Positions 8,887 through 16,823 of a stretch of 32,669 bases of DNA are shown here, one piece after another. Positions within the stretch are counted from its first letter, which is position 1; every line of letters begins with the position of its first letter. The notes beneath the pieces were generated by a model that worked only from the letters and a program-made list of their open reading frames with translations, ran no database searches and was not told the DNA's origin. The translations under genes and the position numbers were made by a program. The stretch comes from Bacteroidales bacterium. GTDB lineage: Bacteria; Bacteroidota; Bacteroidia; Bacteroidales; UBA932. The stretch spans positions 1 through 32,669 of the forward strand of contig JAFZBQ010000039.1 in assembly GCA_017561665.1 (NCBI GenBank), read 5' to 3'.

Positions 8887-10006
8887 AGAATTCCTTCAGT
8901 TGCTCCCTGGTCAGTTGTGGTGCAAAATTATCAAATATATAATCTTCCGCAGCCCGCATCTCTTTTAACACCGGGCGGACTTTATCAAGATCCACATATC
9001 TTTTACCGTCGCCGAAATTCAGGTAGAATATATCCGCTTTTCTCTTGAGACTTCTTTCACATGCCGCCGCAAAATGATGTTCTCCGCTACCCATCATATC
9101 CTGCGGTATTAAATCGCCGCAGTTAACCTTCATCGGTACTATCTGGCTTGCGGGAGGATATCCCAGTGCGGCCCAGAAAACACATTCGGAAGTATCTTCT
9201 TGCTTATTTACACCCTGAACGATAGTGACGGCTACGGAAGATTTGCGGGGTATGAAATCGCGGTCTATAAAAAAGCAGTTTCCGTTTTCCATCGGATTGA
9301 GTCCAAATGCAGACTGCCAGTAACTTCTTGAAAGGCCGTCCATAATAAAACGGACATCTATCTTTTTTCCTTCTTCTATATGCTGACTTATCAATTGAGA
9401 AGCATTATCATATCTTACATATCCCTGCCCGGCATTCGGTTTTCCTGAAAAAGAATAATTAGACCTTATAATATATCCTTCAGGGGCCTCATTTACATCA
9501 TATTTGATCCAGGTGTAATTGTTAACCTCATAATAAGCAGCACCGCCGGCGGCGTCTATTACACCGAAGTTGGTTTCAAGACCCATCGGCTTATCAAGAC
9601 TGTCCAGCAAATTTTCAAAATCTTCAAGGGTAGCGCAGGCGGCCAGGGCATCATACATCACTATACCTTCCTTATCCATCATAGAGTCAGGAGTTTCATC
9701 TCCCTCTTGCCTGATGTTATAAGAAACGGTATTCATTATTGAAAAGCCGGCGCTGTTTAATCCGCTCCAAGCCTCTAAAGGTTCTTCCTTGCTGTTTGAA
9801 AGATAAATGAAGCTGTATTTAATTCCATTGCCGACAGGAACAAACGCCACCCTGTTGTGGTTGAAGTTGCTGTCGCGATTTTTCCAAATTATCGGCCGGC
9901 CGTCGGCGGTTACTTTTCCAGAAAATATGGCCGATGTACAGCAGTATCCTATACTTTGAGGTATAAGACAAAATATTACAATAAGTATGGAAAACAGCTT
10001 TTTCAT
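8864..10006 (-). CDS. Exported Ntn-type linear amide hydrolase (C45 / penicillin acylase-like)
   Basis: A 380-aa protein with a signal peptide (residues 1-20) running straight into the catalytic N-terminus YCCTSAIFSG. Cys23 of CTSA is the expected N-terminal nucleophile, freed by signal cleavage or autoprocessing. It is followed by 'DGRPIIWKNRDSNF', whose Arg44 and Asp45 match the conserved R/D after the Cys in choloylglycine-hydrolase and C45 acyltransferase families. Such enzymes split non-peptide C-N amide bonds (bile-salt conjugates, penicillins, N-acyl amino acids); the substrate here is unknown. The gene abuts the ruvB stop with no gap and overlaps the mfd start by 23 bp, so it is co-translated with repair genes without an obvious link. 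A hand count over 9361-9540 gave 62/180 G+C, far below its neighbours. Confidence 0.8.
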   Translation of the reverse strand: MKKLFSILIVIFCLIPQSIGYCCTSAIFSGKVTADGRPIIWKNRDSNFNHNRVAFVPVGNGIKYSFIYLSNSKEEPLEAWSGLNSAGFSIMNTVSYNIRQEGDETPDSMMDKEGIVMYDALAACATLEDFENLLDSLDKPMGLETNFGVIDAAGGAAYYEVNNYTWIKYDVNEAPEGYIIRSNYSFSGKPNAGQGYVRYDNASQLISQHIEEGKKIDVRFIMDGLSRSYWQSAFGLNPMENGNCFFIDRDFIPRKSSVAVTIVQGVNKQEDTSECVFWAALGYPPASQIVPMKVNCGDLIPQDMMGSGEHHFAAACERSLKRKADIFYLNFGDGKRYVDLDKVRPVLKEMRAAEDYIFDNFAPQLTREQLKEFYEKVEIR

Positions 10007-11032
10007 TTAGAAAAGGGTGCTGTCCGGTGCCAGGCGGCTCAGGCCAAGATGTGTATAAGCCAGGTCGGTTGCCTCTCGGCCGCGGGGGGTGCGGCGTATA
10101 AATCCTTCCTTGATAAGGAAAGGTTCATAAACCTCTTCAAAAGTGCCCTGGTCTTCACTGATAGCGGTGGCTATGGTAGAAGCACCGACCGGACCTCCTT
10201 TGAACTTCTCTATAATGGTTGTGAGAATCTTATTGTCAATGGCATCCAGGCCGCGCTTGTCAATATTGAGGGCATTGAGGGCGTACTGGGTTATCTTGAG
10301 GTCTATTTCTCCGCTTCCCTTCACCTGTGCAAAGTCGCGAACGCGGCGCAGCAGATTATTAGCAATACGGGGTGTGCCGCGGCTTCGCATAGCTATCTCT
10401 TTGGCTGCATCATCTTCTATACCGATATTCAATATAGAAGCACTGCGTTTTATTATATTGGCCAATACAGGATAATCGTAGTATTCCAAATGTTCCTGAA
10501 TGCCGAAACGGGCTCTCAACGGGGATGTAAGCAAGCCGCTGCGGGTGGTGGCTCCAATGAGGGTAAATGGACTTAAGGAGATCTGTACGCTTCTGGCGCC
10601 GGGGCCTTTGTCTATCATTATGTCAATTACATAATCTTCCATAGCGGAATACAGATATTCCTCCACTACCGGGCTGAGGCGGTGTATCTCATCAATAAAT
10701 AATACATCTCCGGGCTCGAGGCTGGTCAGAAGGCCTGCCAGATCGCCTGGTTTGTCCAATACGGGGCCGGAGGTAATTTTCATATTTACCCCGAGTTCGT
10801 TTGCCACAATATGTGCAAGGGTTGTTTTTCCCAGACCGGGAGGGCCGTGAAAGAGAATATGGTCCAGAGATTCGCCGCGGATGATGGCAGCCTGGACGTA
10901 TATCTTAAGCTTCTCTATGATATCGGACTGGCCTCCGAATTCATCGAATTGTCCCGGACGGATCTTATTCTCGAAATCGGTATCCTTGGAAGCGAATTCT
11001 TCACGAGGCCTGTATGAAACTTTTTCACTCAT
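10007..11032 (-). CDS. ruvB: Holliday junction branch migration ATPase RuvB
   Basis: The hexameric AAA+ motor that drives branch migration together with RuvA. The 341-aa length is typical. Motifs are Walker A GPPGLGKT (63-70), Walker B DEIHRL (114-119), sensor 1 GATTRSG (160-166), an Arg finger in SPLRARFG (170-177) and the C-terminal winged helix '[18 protein letters not shown]'. It is the first gene of the leftward eight-gene chain. A TATCTTTG box lies only 4 nt upstream of the ATG, so the mRNA may be leaderless. ruvA is also in the window, 15.6 kb away on the other strand. Confidence 0.97.
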   Translation of the reverse strand: MSEKVSYRPREEFASKDTDFENKIRPGQFDEFGGQSDIIEKLKIYVQAAIIRGESLDHILFHGPPGLGKTTLAHIVANELGVNMKITSGPVLDKPGDLAGLLTSLEPGDVLFIDEIHRLSPVVEEYLYSAMEDYVIDIMIDKGPGARSVQISLSPFTLIGATTRSGLLTSPLRARFGIQEHLEYYDYPVLANIIKRSASILNIGIEDDAAKEIAMRSRGTPRIANNLLRRVRDFAQVKGSGEIDLKITQYALNALNIDKRGLDAIDNKILTTIIEKFKGGPVGASTIATAISEDQGTFEEVYEPFLIKEGFIRRTPRGREATDLAYTHLGLSRLAPDSTLF

Positions 11033-11036
11033 AAAA

Positions 11037-11044
11037 CAAAGATA
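11037..11044 (-). promoter_or_regulatory. -7 element upstream of ruvB
   Basis: TATCTTTG on the minus strand fits the Bacteroidetes -7 consensus TAnnTTTG. It ends 4 nt before the ruvB ATG. No TTTG is present about 20 bp upstream, so the -33 half is weak or missing. Confidence 0.45.
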
Positions 11045-11183
11045 ATAGAAAAATATTTAATTCGATTTTTGGCTCTATTATCTGTCTGTTGAAAGTGTTG
11101 ATAAATTTTTTTATTTGGTTTATATGAGTGTTAGAGGCCTGTTTTTGTATAAGGATTGTGTTAGTTGAGATGTTTATAAATAA

Positions 11184-11233
11184 TGATAAGTTGTAGATAA
11201 AACAACCTTTTGTTGATTACCTACAACTTATCA
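11184..11233. repeat. 13-bp inverted repeat, possible hairpin or terminator
   Basis: TGATAAGTTGTAG (11184-11196) and CTACAACTTATCA (11221-11233) are perfect inverted copies. The 24-nt spacer holds an inner CAAC/GTTG pair (11203-11206 / 11212-11215). Read on the minus strand it lies about 40 nt downstream of the sdhB stop and is followed by an A/T-rich run without a pure T-tract. It could therefore end the sdhAB transcript, be a protein-binding site, or be part of an origin-like region. Confidence 0.6.
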
Positions 11234-11254
11234 GAAGTTTTCAACAGCAGTTAA

Positions 11255-11271
11255 TATTGTTATCAACAATA
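11255..11271. repeat. Perfect 7-3-7 palindrome next to the sdhB stop
   Basis: TATTGTT-ATC-AACAATA directly abuts the sdhB stop codon (11272-11274). It contains TTATCAACA (11260-11268), whose exact reverse complement recurs at 11096-11104. It may be a regulator operator, a small mRNA-end hairpin or a DnaA-box-like site. Confidence 0.5.
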
Positions 11272-12054
11272 CTACTCGCTGAGTTTGGCGGAGAGGAATT
11301 CGCGGTTGAGTCTTGCGATGTGCTCTACAGAAATACCCTTAGGGCATTCCATTTCGCAGGCACGGGTGTTGGTGCAGCTGCCGAATCCAAGGGCATCCAT
11401 AGTATCCACCATAGCCTTTGCACGACGTGCTCCCTCTACCTTACCCTGAGGCAGCAGAGCCAGCGAACTTACGCGGGCAGCCACGAACAGCATCGCAGAA
11501 CCGTTCTTGCAAGTTGCAGCACAGGCACCGCAGCCGATGCAGGCGGCAGCGTCCATACTCTTCTCTGCGTTTTCCTTCTTAATGGGAATTGAGTTTGCAT
11601 CGGGTACACCTCCGGTATTGACGGAGATGAATCCGCCTGCCTGCAGTATCTTGTCGTATGCACGGCGGTCTACTACCAGGTCTTTAATGATAGGAAAACC
11701 GTTGCTGCGCCATGGTTCTATAGTAATTGTACTGCCATCCTTGAACTTGCGCATATAAAGCTGGCAGGTGGTTACACCGCTCTCGGGGCCGTGTGCACGG
11801 CCGTTTATATAGAGTGAGCAGGCACCGCAGATACCTTCGCGGCAGTCGTGGTCAAAGCTGACGGGACCGCTGTGATCCTTGCAACCCTTATCGAAAGCGA
11901 CCGGATTGATCTTTTCATTTACAAGCTGCTCGTTGAGAATGTCCATCATCTCGAGGAAAGAGGTATCGGGGCTGATGCCGTCTATCTTATAAGTCTCGAA
12001 ATGACCCTTTGCCTTGGCGTTCTCCTGACGCCATATTTTAAGTGTAAATTTCAT
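11272..12054 (-). CDS. sdhB: Fumarate reductase / succinate dehydrogenase iron-sulfur subunit
   Basis: The electron-transfer subunit linking the flavoprotein to the quinone site. It is 260 aa. All cluster ligands are visible: [2Fe-2S] C71, C76, C79 ([10 protein letters not shown]) and C97; [4Fe-4S] C172, C175, C178, C182 ([11 protein letters not shown]); [3Fe-4S] C227, C233, C237 ([11 protein letters not shown]). It lies 8 bp downstream of the flavoprotein gene, so the two are co-transcribed. In Bacteroidetes this complex usually runs as fumarate reductase in anaerobic respiration to succinate; direction cannot be read from the sequence. Confidence 0.96.
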   Translation of the reverse strand: MKFTLKIWRQENAKAKGHFETYKIDGISPDTSFLEMMDILNEQLVNEKINPVAFDKGCKDHSGPVSFDHDCREGICGACSLYINGRAHGPESGVTTCQLYMRKFKDGSTITIEPWRSNGFPIIKDLVVDRRAYDKILQAGGFISVNTGGVPDANSIPIKKENAEKSMDAAACIGCGACAATCKNGSAMLFVAARVSSLALLPQGKVEGARRAKAMVDTMDALGFGSCTNTRACEMECPKGISVEHIARLNREFLSAKLSE

Positions 12055-12062
12055 AATCTCTC

Positions 12063-14003
12063 TTAGTCTTTATAGTTGCGGGAAGCGACTTTGCAATATT
12101 TGAATTCCAGAGGCTCCTTGTGGAGTTCGGGCTCTTTATCACCCTTGTATTCCCAGGCAGCTACGTACATGTAGTTTTCGTCGTCGCGCTTGGTCTCACC
12201 CTCTTCTGTCTGCATCTCCTCGCGGAAGTGACCGCCGCAGGATTCACGACGGTTGAGGGCGTCGTAAGCCATAAGTTCGCCGATTTCCAGGAAGTCAGCC
12301 ACGCGCAGGGCCTTCTCCAGTTCCTGGTTGAAGTGTTCGTTGTCGCCGGCTACATAGACATTGCTCCAGAATTCCTTCTTGAGGTCCTTGATAAGGCCGA
12401 TGGCCTTCTTCAGACCCTCCTCATTACGGGCCATACCGACATACTCCCACATAATGTGGCCGAGCTCCTTATGGATGCTGTCCACGGTACGTTTACCCTT
12501 GATGGAGAGAAGCTTGTTGATGCGCTCCTTGATAGCCTTTTCAGCTGCCTCGAATTCAGGGGCGTTGGTGTCGGTCTTAGGCTCTTTGAATTTTGATGCC
12601 AGATAATCGCCGATGGTGTAAGGGAGGATGAAGTATCCGTCTGCCAGACCCTGCATCAGTGCAGAAGCACCCAAACGGTTCCCGCCGTGATCGGAGAAGT
12701 TTGCCTCGCCGATTGCGTACAGGCCGGGGATGGTGGTTTGGAGATTATAGTCTACCCAGAGGCCGCCCATCGTGTAGTGGATGGCGGGGAATATCATCAT
12801 AGGCTCCTTGTAGGGGTCTACATCATTGATTTCTTCATACATCTGGAAGAGGTTGCCGTATTTCTCTTCTATATATTTGCGACCCTTCTGCTCCATACAG
12901 GTCTTGAAATCGAGGAACACGGCCAGACCCTGCTCGTTTACGCCGTAGCCGGCATCGCAGCGCTCCTTGGCGGCGCGGGAAGCCACGTCGCGGGGAACCA
13001 GGTTGCCGAAAGCGGGATAACGGCGCTCCAGATAGTAGTCACGGTCTTCTTCTGCTATATCACTGGGCTTCTTGGTGCCCTTGCGGATAGCCGCTACATC
13101 TTCCAGTTTCTTGGGAACCCAGATGCGGCCGTCGTTACGCAGTGACTCCGACATCAGGGTCAGTTTGCTCTGCTGGTCGCCGTGAACGGGGATGCAGGTG
13201 GGGTGGATCTGTGCGAAGCAGGGGTTTGCGAAGAAAGCGCCCTTGCGATAGCACTGCATGGCCACACTGCCGTTACTGTTCATGGCGTTGGTAGAGAGGA
13301 AGTATGTATTGCCGTATCCGCCGCTGGCAACCACCACTGCGTGTGCGCCGAAGCGCTGGATTTCTCCGGTGGTAAGGTCGCGGGCGATAATACCCTTTGC
13401 CTCGCCGTTAATAAGTACCAGATCCAGCATCTCGTGACGGGGATAACTCTTGACAGTACCCTTTGCCACCTGACGGTTGAGGGCTGCATATGCACCCAGC
13501 AACAGCTGCTGACCGGTTTGGCCGCGGGCATAAAATGTACGGGATACCTGTGCACCGCCAAAAGAACGGTTGTCCAGCAATCCGCCGTAATCACGGGCAA
13601 AAGGAACGCCCTGTGCCACACACTGGTCTATGATGTTGTTGCTGACCTCTGCCAGACGATATACGTTGGCTTCGCGGCTGCGGTAGTCACCACCCTTGAT
13701 GGTGTCGTAGAACAGACGGTAAACCGAGTCATTGTCGTTCTGGTAGTTCTTTGCCGCATTGATACCACCCTGGGCTGCGATGGAGTGCGCACGACGGGGA
13801 GAATCGCTGATGCAGAAGATTTTCACATTGTAGCCAAGTTCACCGAGAGTAGCCGCTGCGCTGGCTCCGGCAAGACCTGTGCCGATTACGATGATTTCCA
13901 TCTTCTTCTTGTTGGCGGGGCTCACGACTCTGATATGAGCCTTATGGTCGGTCCATTTCTCGGCCAACGGTCCTTCAGGAACTTTGGAAATGAGTTCTGT
14001 CAT
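12063..14003 (-). CDS. sdhA: Fumarate reductase / succinate dehydrogenase flavoprotein subunit
   Basis: The catalytic FAD subunit interconverting fumarate and succinate. The 646-aa length suits the Bacteroidetes/epsilonproteobacterial type. Features are the Rossmann motif GTGLAG (41-46), the FAD-attachment context [11 protein letters not shown] with His73 as the likely covalent ligand, 'HPTCIPVHG' in the substrate loop region, and '[22 protein letters not shown]' in the FAD-binding C-terminal part. The ATG at 14001-14003 is the first gene position of the operon. The cytochrome b subunit normally expected just upstream is absent: the neighbour is a divergent hydrolase. Confidence 0.96.
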   Translation of the reverse strand: MTELISKVPEGPLAEKWTDHKAHIRVVSPANKKKMEIIVIGTGLAGASAAATLGELGYNVKIFCISDSPRRAHSIAAQGGINAAKNYQNDNDSVYRLFYDTIKGGDYRSREANVYRLAEVSNNIIDQCVAQGVPFARDYGGLLDNRSFGGAQVSRTFYARGQTGQQLLLGAYAALNRQVAKGTVKSYPRHEMLDLVLINGEAKGIIARDLTTGEIQRFGAHAVVVASGGYGNTYFLSTNAMNSNGSVAMQCYRKGAFFANPCFAQIHPTCIPVHGDQQSKLTLMSESLRNDGRIWVPKKLEDVAAIRKGTKKPSDIAEEDRDYYLERRYPAFGNLVPRDVASRAAKERCDAGYGVNEQGLAVFLDFKTCMEQKGRKYIEEKYGNLFQMYEEINDVDPYKEPMMIFPAIHYTMGGLWVDYNLQTTIPGLYAIGEANFSDHGGNRLGASALMQGLADGYFILPYTIGDYLASKFKEPKTDTNAPEFEAAEKAIKERINKLLSIKGKRTVDSIHKELGHIMWEYVGMARNEEGLKKAIGLIKDLKKEFWSNVYVAGDNEHFNQELEKALRVADFLEIGELMAYDALNRRESCGGHFREEMQTEEGETKRDDENYMYVAAWEYKGDKEPELHKEPLEFKYCKVASRNYKD

Positions 14004-14036
14004 TAGAGTATAATGTATTAGTTATTAAGCAAAGTA

Positions 14037-14044
14037 CAAAGATA
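14037..14044 (-). promoter_or_regulatory. -7 element for sdhAB
   Basis: TATCTTTG on the minus strand matches TAnnTTTG and ends 34 nt before the sdhA ATG, giving a 5' leader of about 25-30 nt. No clear -33 TTTG is seen at the usual spacing. Confidence 0.5.
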
Positions 14045-14085
14045 ATCTAAAAAGTTATACCTTTACACACCCAATTCAGAATTAA

Positions 14086-14871
14086 ATGGAGTTTTTCTCT
14101 TTAGCCGCAAATATTGCCACCCATATAGAGGATTCCAAGAAGGGCGACAAGGCCATACTGCTGCTCCACGGTTATATGGAAACGATGTACATCTGGGAAG
14201 AGATGTACAAGGATCTCTGCCGCGACTACCGCGTAATAAGGATGGATATGCCGGGCCACGGCCTTACCTGCACGGCCCCCGTAAACACCATGGAACTCAT
14301 GGCCACCGTGGCCAAGGGGGTGCTGGACGTATGCGGGGTGCAGAAGGCTACGGTGATTGGCCATTCGATGGGCGGATTCGCCGCCATCAAGTGCTGCGAA
14401 TTGTTTCCCGACAGGTTTGAAAAGCTGGTCCTGCTCAATTCCTATCCTTACGAGGAGACCGACGAGTCCCGCGCCATCCGCGCCCGGGAGCAGGCGGTGC
14501 TCAATGCCGACCACCTGACCACCCTGGCGGAACTTTCCATCCCGAAGTTGTTCCATCCCGACAACCTCCGCCGCCTGGACGAGAAGATACGTGAAACCAT
14601 AGAGATTTGCGAGACGCACGACCCGGCAGGTATTGTCGCCAGCGTAAAGGGAATCATCCAGAAAGAAGATTCCAGTAACTGGCTCAAAGGCTGCGGCATA
14701 CCGGTAATGTCGATTTGCGGCGATTCCGACACCCTGGTTACGGAGGAAATCCGCAAGAGAATGGCGGCAGATTTCCCTAATATGAAGCAGGTAATACTGC
14801 CAAAATGCGGCCATAACGTCTTCTTGGAAGAGCCCGGGAAGACGCTGGAACTGATCCGGGAATTCGTTTAA
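14086..14871 (+). CDS. Alpha/beta-fold hydrolase
   Basis: A 261-aa cytosolic alpha/beta hydrolase with no signal peptide. The oxyanion-hole motif is LLLHGY (26-31). The nucleophile elbow is GHSMGG with Ser94, the acid is Asp213 or Asp215 in CGDSDTLV, and the catalytic His243 lies in CGHNVFLEEP. The family is broad (esterases, C-C hydrolases, haloperoxidase-like), so no substrate is assigned. It is transcribed away from sdhA and meets hflX tail to tail with one base (14872) between the stop codons. A weak TACCTTTA box lies at 14058-14065. Confidence 0.85.
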   Translation: MEFFSLAANIATHIEDSKKGDKAILLLHGYMETMYIWEEMYKDLCRDYRVIRMDMPGHGLTCTAPVNTMELMATVAKGVLDVCGVQKATVIGHSMGGFAAIKCCELFPDRFEKLVLLNSYPYEETDESRAIRAREQAVLNADHLTTLAELSIPKLFHPDNLRRLDEKIRETIEICETHDPAGIVASVKGIIQKEDSSNWLKGCGIPVMSICGDSDTLVTEEIRKRMAADFPNMKQVILPKCGHNVFLEEPGKTLELIREFV

Positions 14872-14872
14872 A

Positions 14873-16048
14873 CTACCAGAGGAAATTGTCGAAGGGATAG
14901 CGGCCGGCGTGGATTTCGGCCACCATCTTGTACAGGTCTGCCCGCAGCTTGTCGATGCCGATCCGGTCCTTGGCGCTGATGAATATGCACGGCGTGTGTT
15001 CGCGTGCCATCCAGCTGTTCTTTATCTCCTCTATCGTGCGGTTGCGGTCGGTCTTTTCGTCTAAGGAGAATTCGTCGTAACTCTCCGGCACATAGGCGTC
15101 TATCTTGTTGAAGACCAGATAAACCGGCTTGTCGCCGGCGCCGATATCCTTCAGGGTCTTGTTGACCACCGCCAGCTGGTCCTGGAAATTTGGGTGTGAA
15201 ATGTCCACCACGTGCATAAGGATGTCGGCCTCGCGCACCTCGTCCAGGGTGCTCTTGAAGGCCTCTATCAGCTGGGTGGGCAATTTGCGGATGAAGCCTA
15301 CGGTGTCGCTCAGCAGGAAGGGCACGTTCTCCAGCACCACCTTGCGGACGGTGGTGTCCAGGGTGGCGAAGAGCTTGTCCTCAGCAAAAACGTCGCTCTT
15401 GGCCAGCAGGTTCATGATGGTGCTCTTGCCCACGTTGGTGTATCCCACCAGCGAAATGCGCACCAGGCTCCCGCGGTTGCCGCGCTGGGAGGCCATCTGC
15501 CGGTCAATCTTCTTGAGCTGGTCCTTGAGGCGGGAGATGCGGTCCAGTACGATACGGCGGTCGGTCTCCAGCTGGCTCTCGCCGGGGCCCCTCATATTGA
15601 TACCGCCCCTCTGGCGTTCCAGGTGGGTCCACATTCCGGTCAGGCGGGGCAGCAGATACTGGTACTGCGCCAGTTCTACCTGCGTCTTGGCGTATGCCGT
15701 GCGGGCGCGCTGGGCAAAGATGTCCAGAATCAGGCCGGTACGGTCTATCACGCTGCAATGCGCCTCCTTCTCTATGTTGCGCATCTGGGTGGGGCTCAGC
15801 TCGTCGTCAAAGATTACGTAGTCGATATTGTTCTCCTCTACGTATTTCTTGACCTCCTCCAGTTTGCCCTTGCCGAAGTATGTGCCGGCAAACGGATGGT
15901 CCAGGCGCTGGGTAAACCGTTTCTGCACGACGATGTCTGCCGTCTCTGCAAGAAAGACGAGTTCGTCCAGATACTCTTCGCTCTGCCTTATCTGGTCCTT
16001 ATCGCGGATTACGGCGGCAACGACTGCCGATTCGACGGGTTTCTCCAT
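14873..16048 (-). CDS. hflX: Ribosome-associated GTPase HflX
   Basis: A 50S-binding GTPase that splits stalled or hibernating ribosomes. It is 391 aa. The N-terminal HflX domain (about 20-195) includes 'TYFGKGKLEEVKKY' and 'RGPGESQLETDRR' (153-165). The G domain has G1 GYTNVGKST (202-210), 'TLDTT' (229-233), G3 DTVGF (248-252) and G4 NKID (314-317). The chosen ATG at 16046-16048 gives an N-terminus like other Bacteroidetes HflX. It sits only 12 nt beyond the hairpin terminator that follows the tonB-like gene, and no TAnnTTTG promoter is visible in between, so expression may depend on read-through. Confidence 0.95.
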   Translation of the reverse strand: MEKPVESAVVAAVIRDKDQIRQSEEYLDELVFLAETADIVVQKRFTQRLDHPFAGTYFGKGKLEEVKKYVEENNIDYVIFDDELSPTQMRNIEKEAHCSVIDRTGLILDIFAQRARTAYAKTQVELAQYQYLLPRLTGMWTHLERQRGGINMRGPGESQLETDRRIVLDRISRLKDQLKKIDRQMASQRGNRGSLVRISLVGYTNVGKSTIMNLLAKSDVFAEDKLFATLDTTVRKVVLENVPFLLSDTVGFIRKLPTQLIEAFKSTLDEVREADILMHVVDISHPNFQDQLAVVNKTLKDIGAGDKPVYLVFNKIDAYVPESYDEFSLDEKTDRNRTIEEIKNSWMAREHTPCIFISAKDRIGIDKLRADLYKMVAEIHAGRYPFDNFLW

Positions 16049-16060
16049 AGAGTTTCAATA

Positions 16061-16093
16061 AAAAAGGTGGCAGGAGCATCCGGCCACCTTTTT
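16061..16093. terminator. Intrinsic terminator after the TonB-like gene
   Basis: AAAAAGGTGGC (16061-16071) pairs with GCCACCTTTTT (16083-16093) across an 11-nt loop. The A and T flanks make it look terminator-like on either strand. It ends transcription of the gene at 16112-16801 and lies immediately upstream of hflX. Confidence 0.75.
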
Positions 16094-16111
16094 GTATCAT
16101 TTTGACAAATC

Positions 16112-16801
16112 TTATTTCAGCTGGAAGATAACAGGGAATGTGTAGGTAACCTTTACCGGTCTGTCGCGCTGCTTTCCGGGAGTCCATTTAGGCGAACTCG
16201 AAACGACCCTCACGGCCTCTTTGTCCAGCGAAGGGTCTACGCCGCGGAGCACTTTGACACCGCTGACCTTGCCGTCGGTGCCCACGGTGAACTGCAGGGT
16301 AACACGGCCCTGGATACCGTTTTCCTTGGCAATGTCGGGATATGCGAGGTTCTGGTTTACCCACTTTGAGAAAGCGTTGGCGTCACCACCCTGGAACAGG
16401 GGTTTCTGCTCTACCAGGGCGAACGGGATGGCCTCTTCCTCTACCGATTCCTCGCCGACTTCGTATCCATAGTCGTTCATGTCCACACCGAGGTCTTCGC
16501 TATCCTCGAAAGAGAACATCTCCTCGTCTACCTTGATATCATCATCTACGATATCGATGGCGTCTGAAAGGATGGGGATCGTAGGCATCTTGGGGCGTAC
16601 GATATTCTCCTCTTCCGTGATGGGGATGATTTCTTCTTCTGCAGCGATGATGTCATTGGCGGCAAGCTCGGCTTTTTTGATATTACCGGTCTTCCATTCG
16701 AATGCGAGCAGAACGAGAGCCAGAGCGGCGATGAGGCCTATCTCCAGAAACATGGTCGAACTCTTGGTGAGGTCGGCTTTGGGTGATTTCTTGACTTCCA
16801 T
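16112..16801 (-). CDS. TonB-like energy transducer
   Basis: A 229-aa inner-membrane protein with one N-terminal transmembrane helix (about 18-34, after a short Lys-rich cytosolic tail), a long periplasmic linker (about 50-140) and a C-terminal TonB domain (about 142-229; 'YPDIAKENGIQGRVTLQFTV', 'VVSSSPKWTPGKQRDRPVKV'). TonB passes proton-motive energy from ExbB/ExbD to TonB-dependent outer-membrane receptors such as SusC-type proteins. The linker is strongly acidic (EEEIIPITEEEN, VDDDIKVDEEMF, EESVEEEA) and lacks long Pro/Lys repeats. A textbook -33/-7 promoter precedes it and a terminator follows, so it is probably monocistronic. No exbBD is nearby. Confidence 0.9.
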   Translation of the reverse strand: MEVKKSPKADLTKSSTMFLEIGLIAALALVLLAFEWKTGNIKKAELAANDIIAAEEEIIPITEEENIVRPKMPTIPILSDAIDIVDDDIKVDEEMFSFEDSEDLGVDMNDYGYEVGEESVEEEAIPFALVEQKPLFQGGDANAFSKWVNQNLAYPDIAKENGIQGRVTLQFTVGTDGKVSGVKVLRGVDPSLDKEAVRVVSSSPKWTPGKQRDRPVKVTYTFPVIFQLK

Positions 16802-16823
16802 ATCCTTGTTATTCTTTAGCTCT

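Larger units (their letters stand above)
11033..11271. other. AT-rich intergenic region with repeated 9-mers
   Basis: This is the longest gene-free stretch in the window (239 bp) and is visibly AT-rich. It holds a set of related 9-mers: TGTTGAAAG (11087-11095) directly followed by TGTTGATAA (11096-11104), TGTAGATAA (11192-11200), TGTTGATTA (11211-11219), and in the opposite orientation TTTTCAACA (11238-11246) and TTATCAACA (11260-11268). Several are one base from the DnaA-box core TTATNCACA. No ORF with a start of its own is apparent. Origin, regulatory and terminator roles are all open. Confidence 0.5.
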
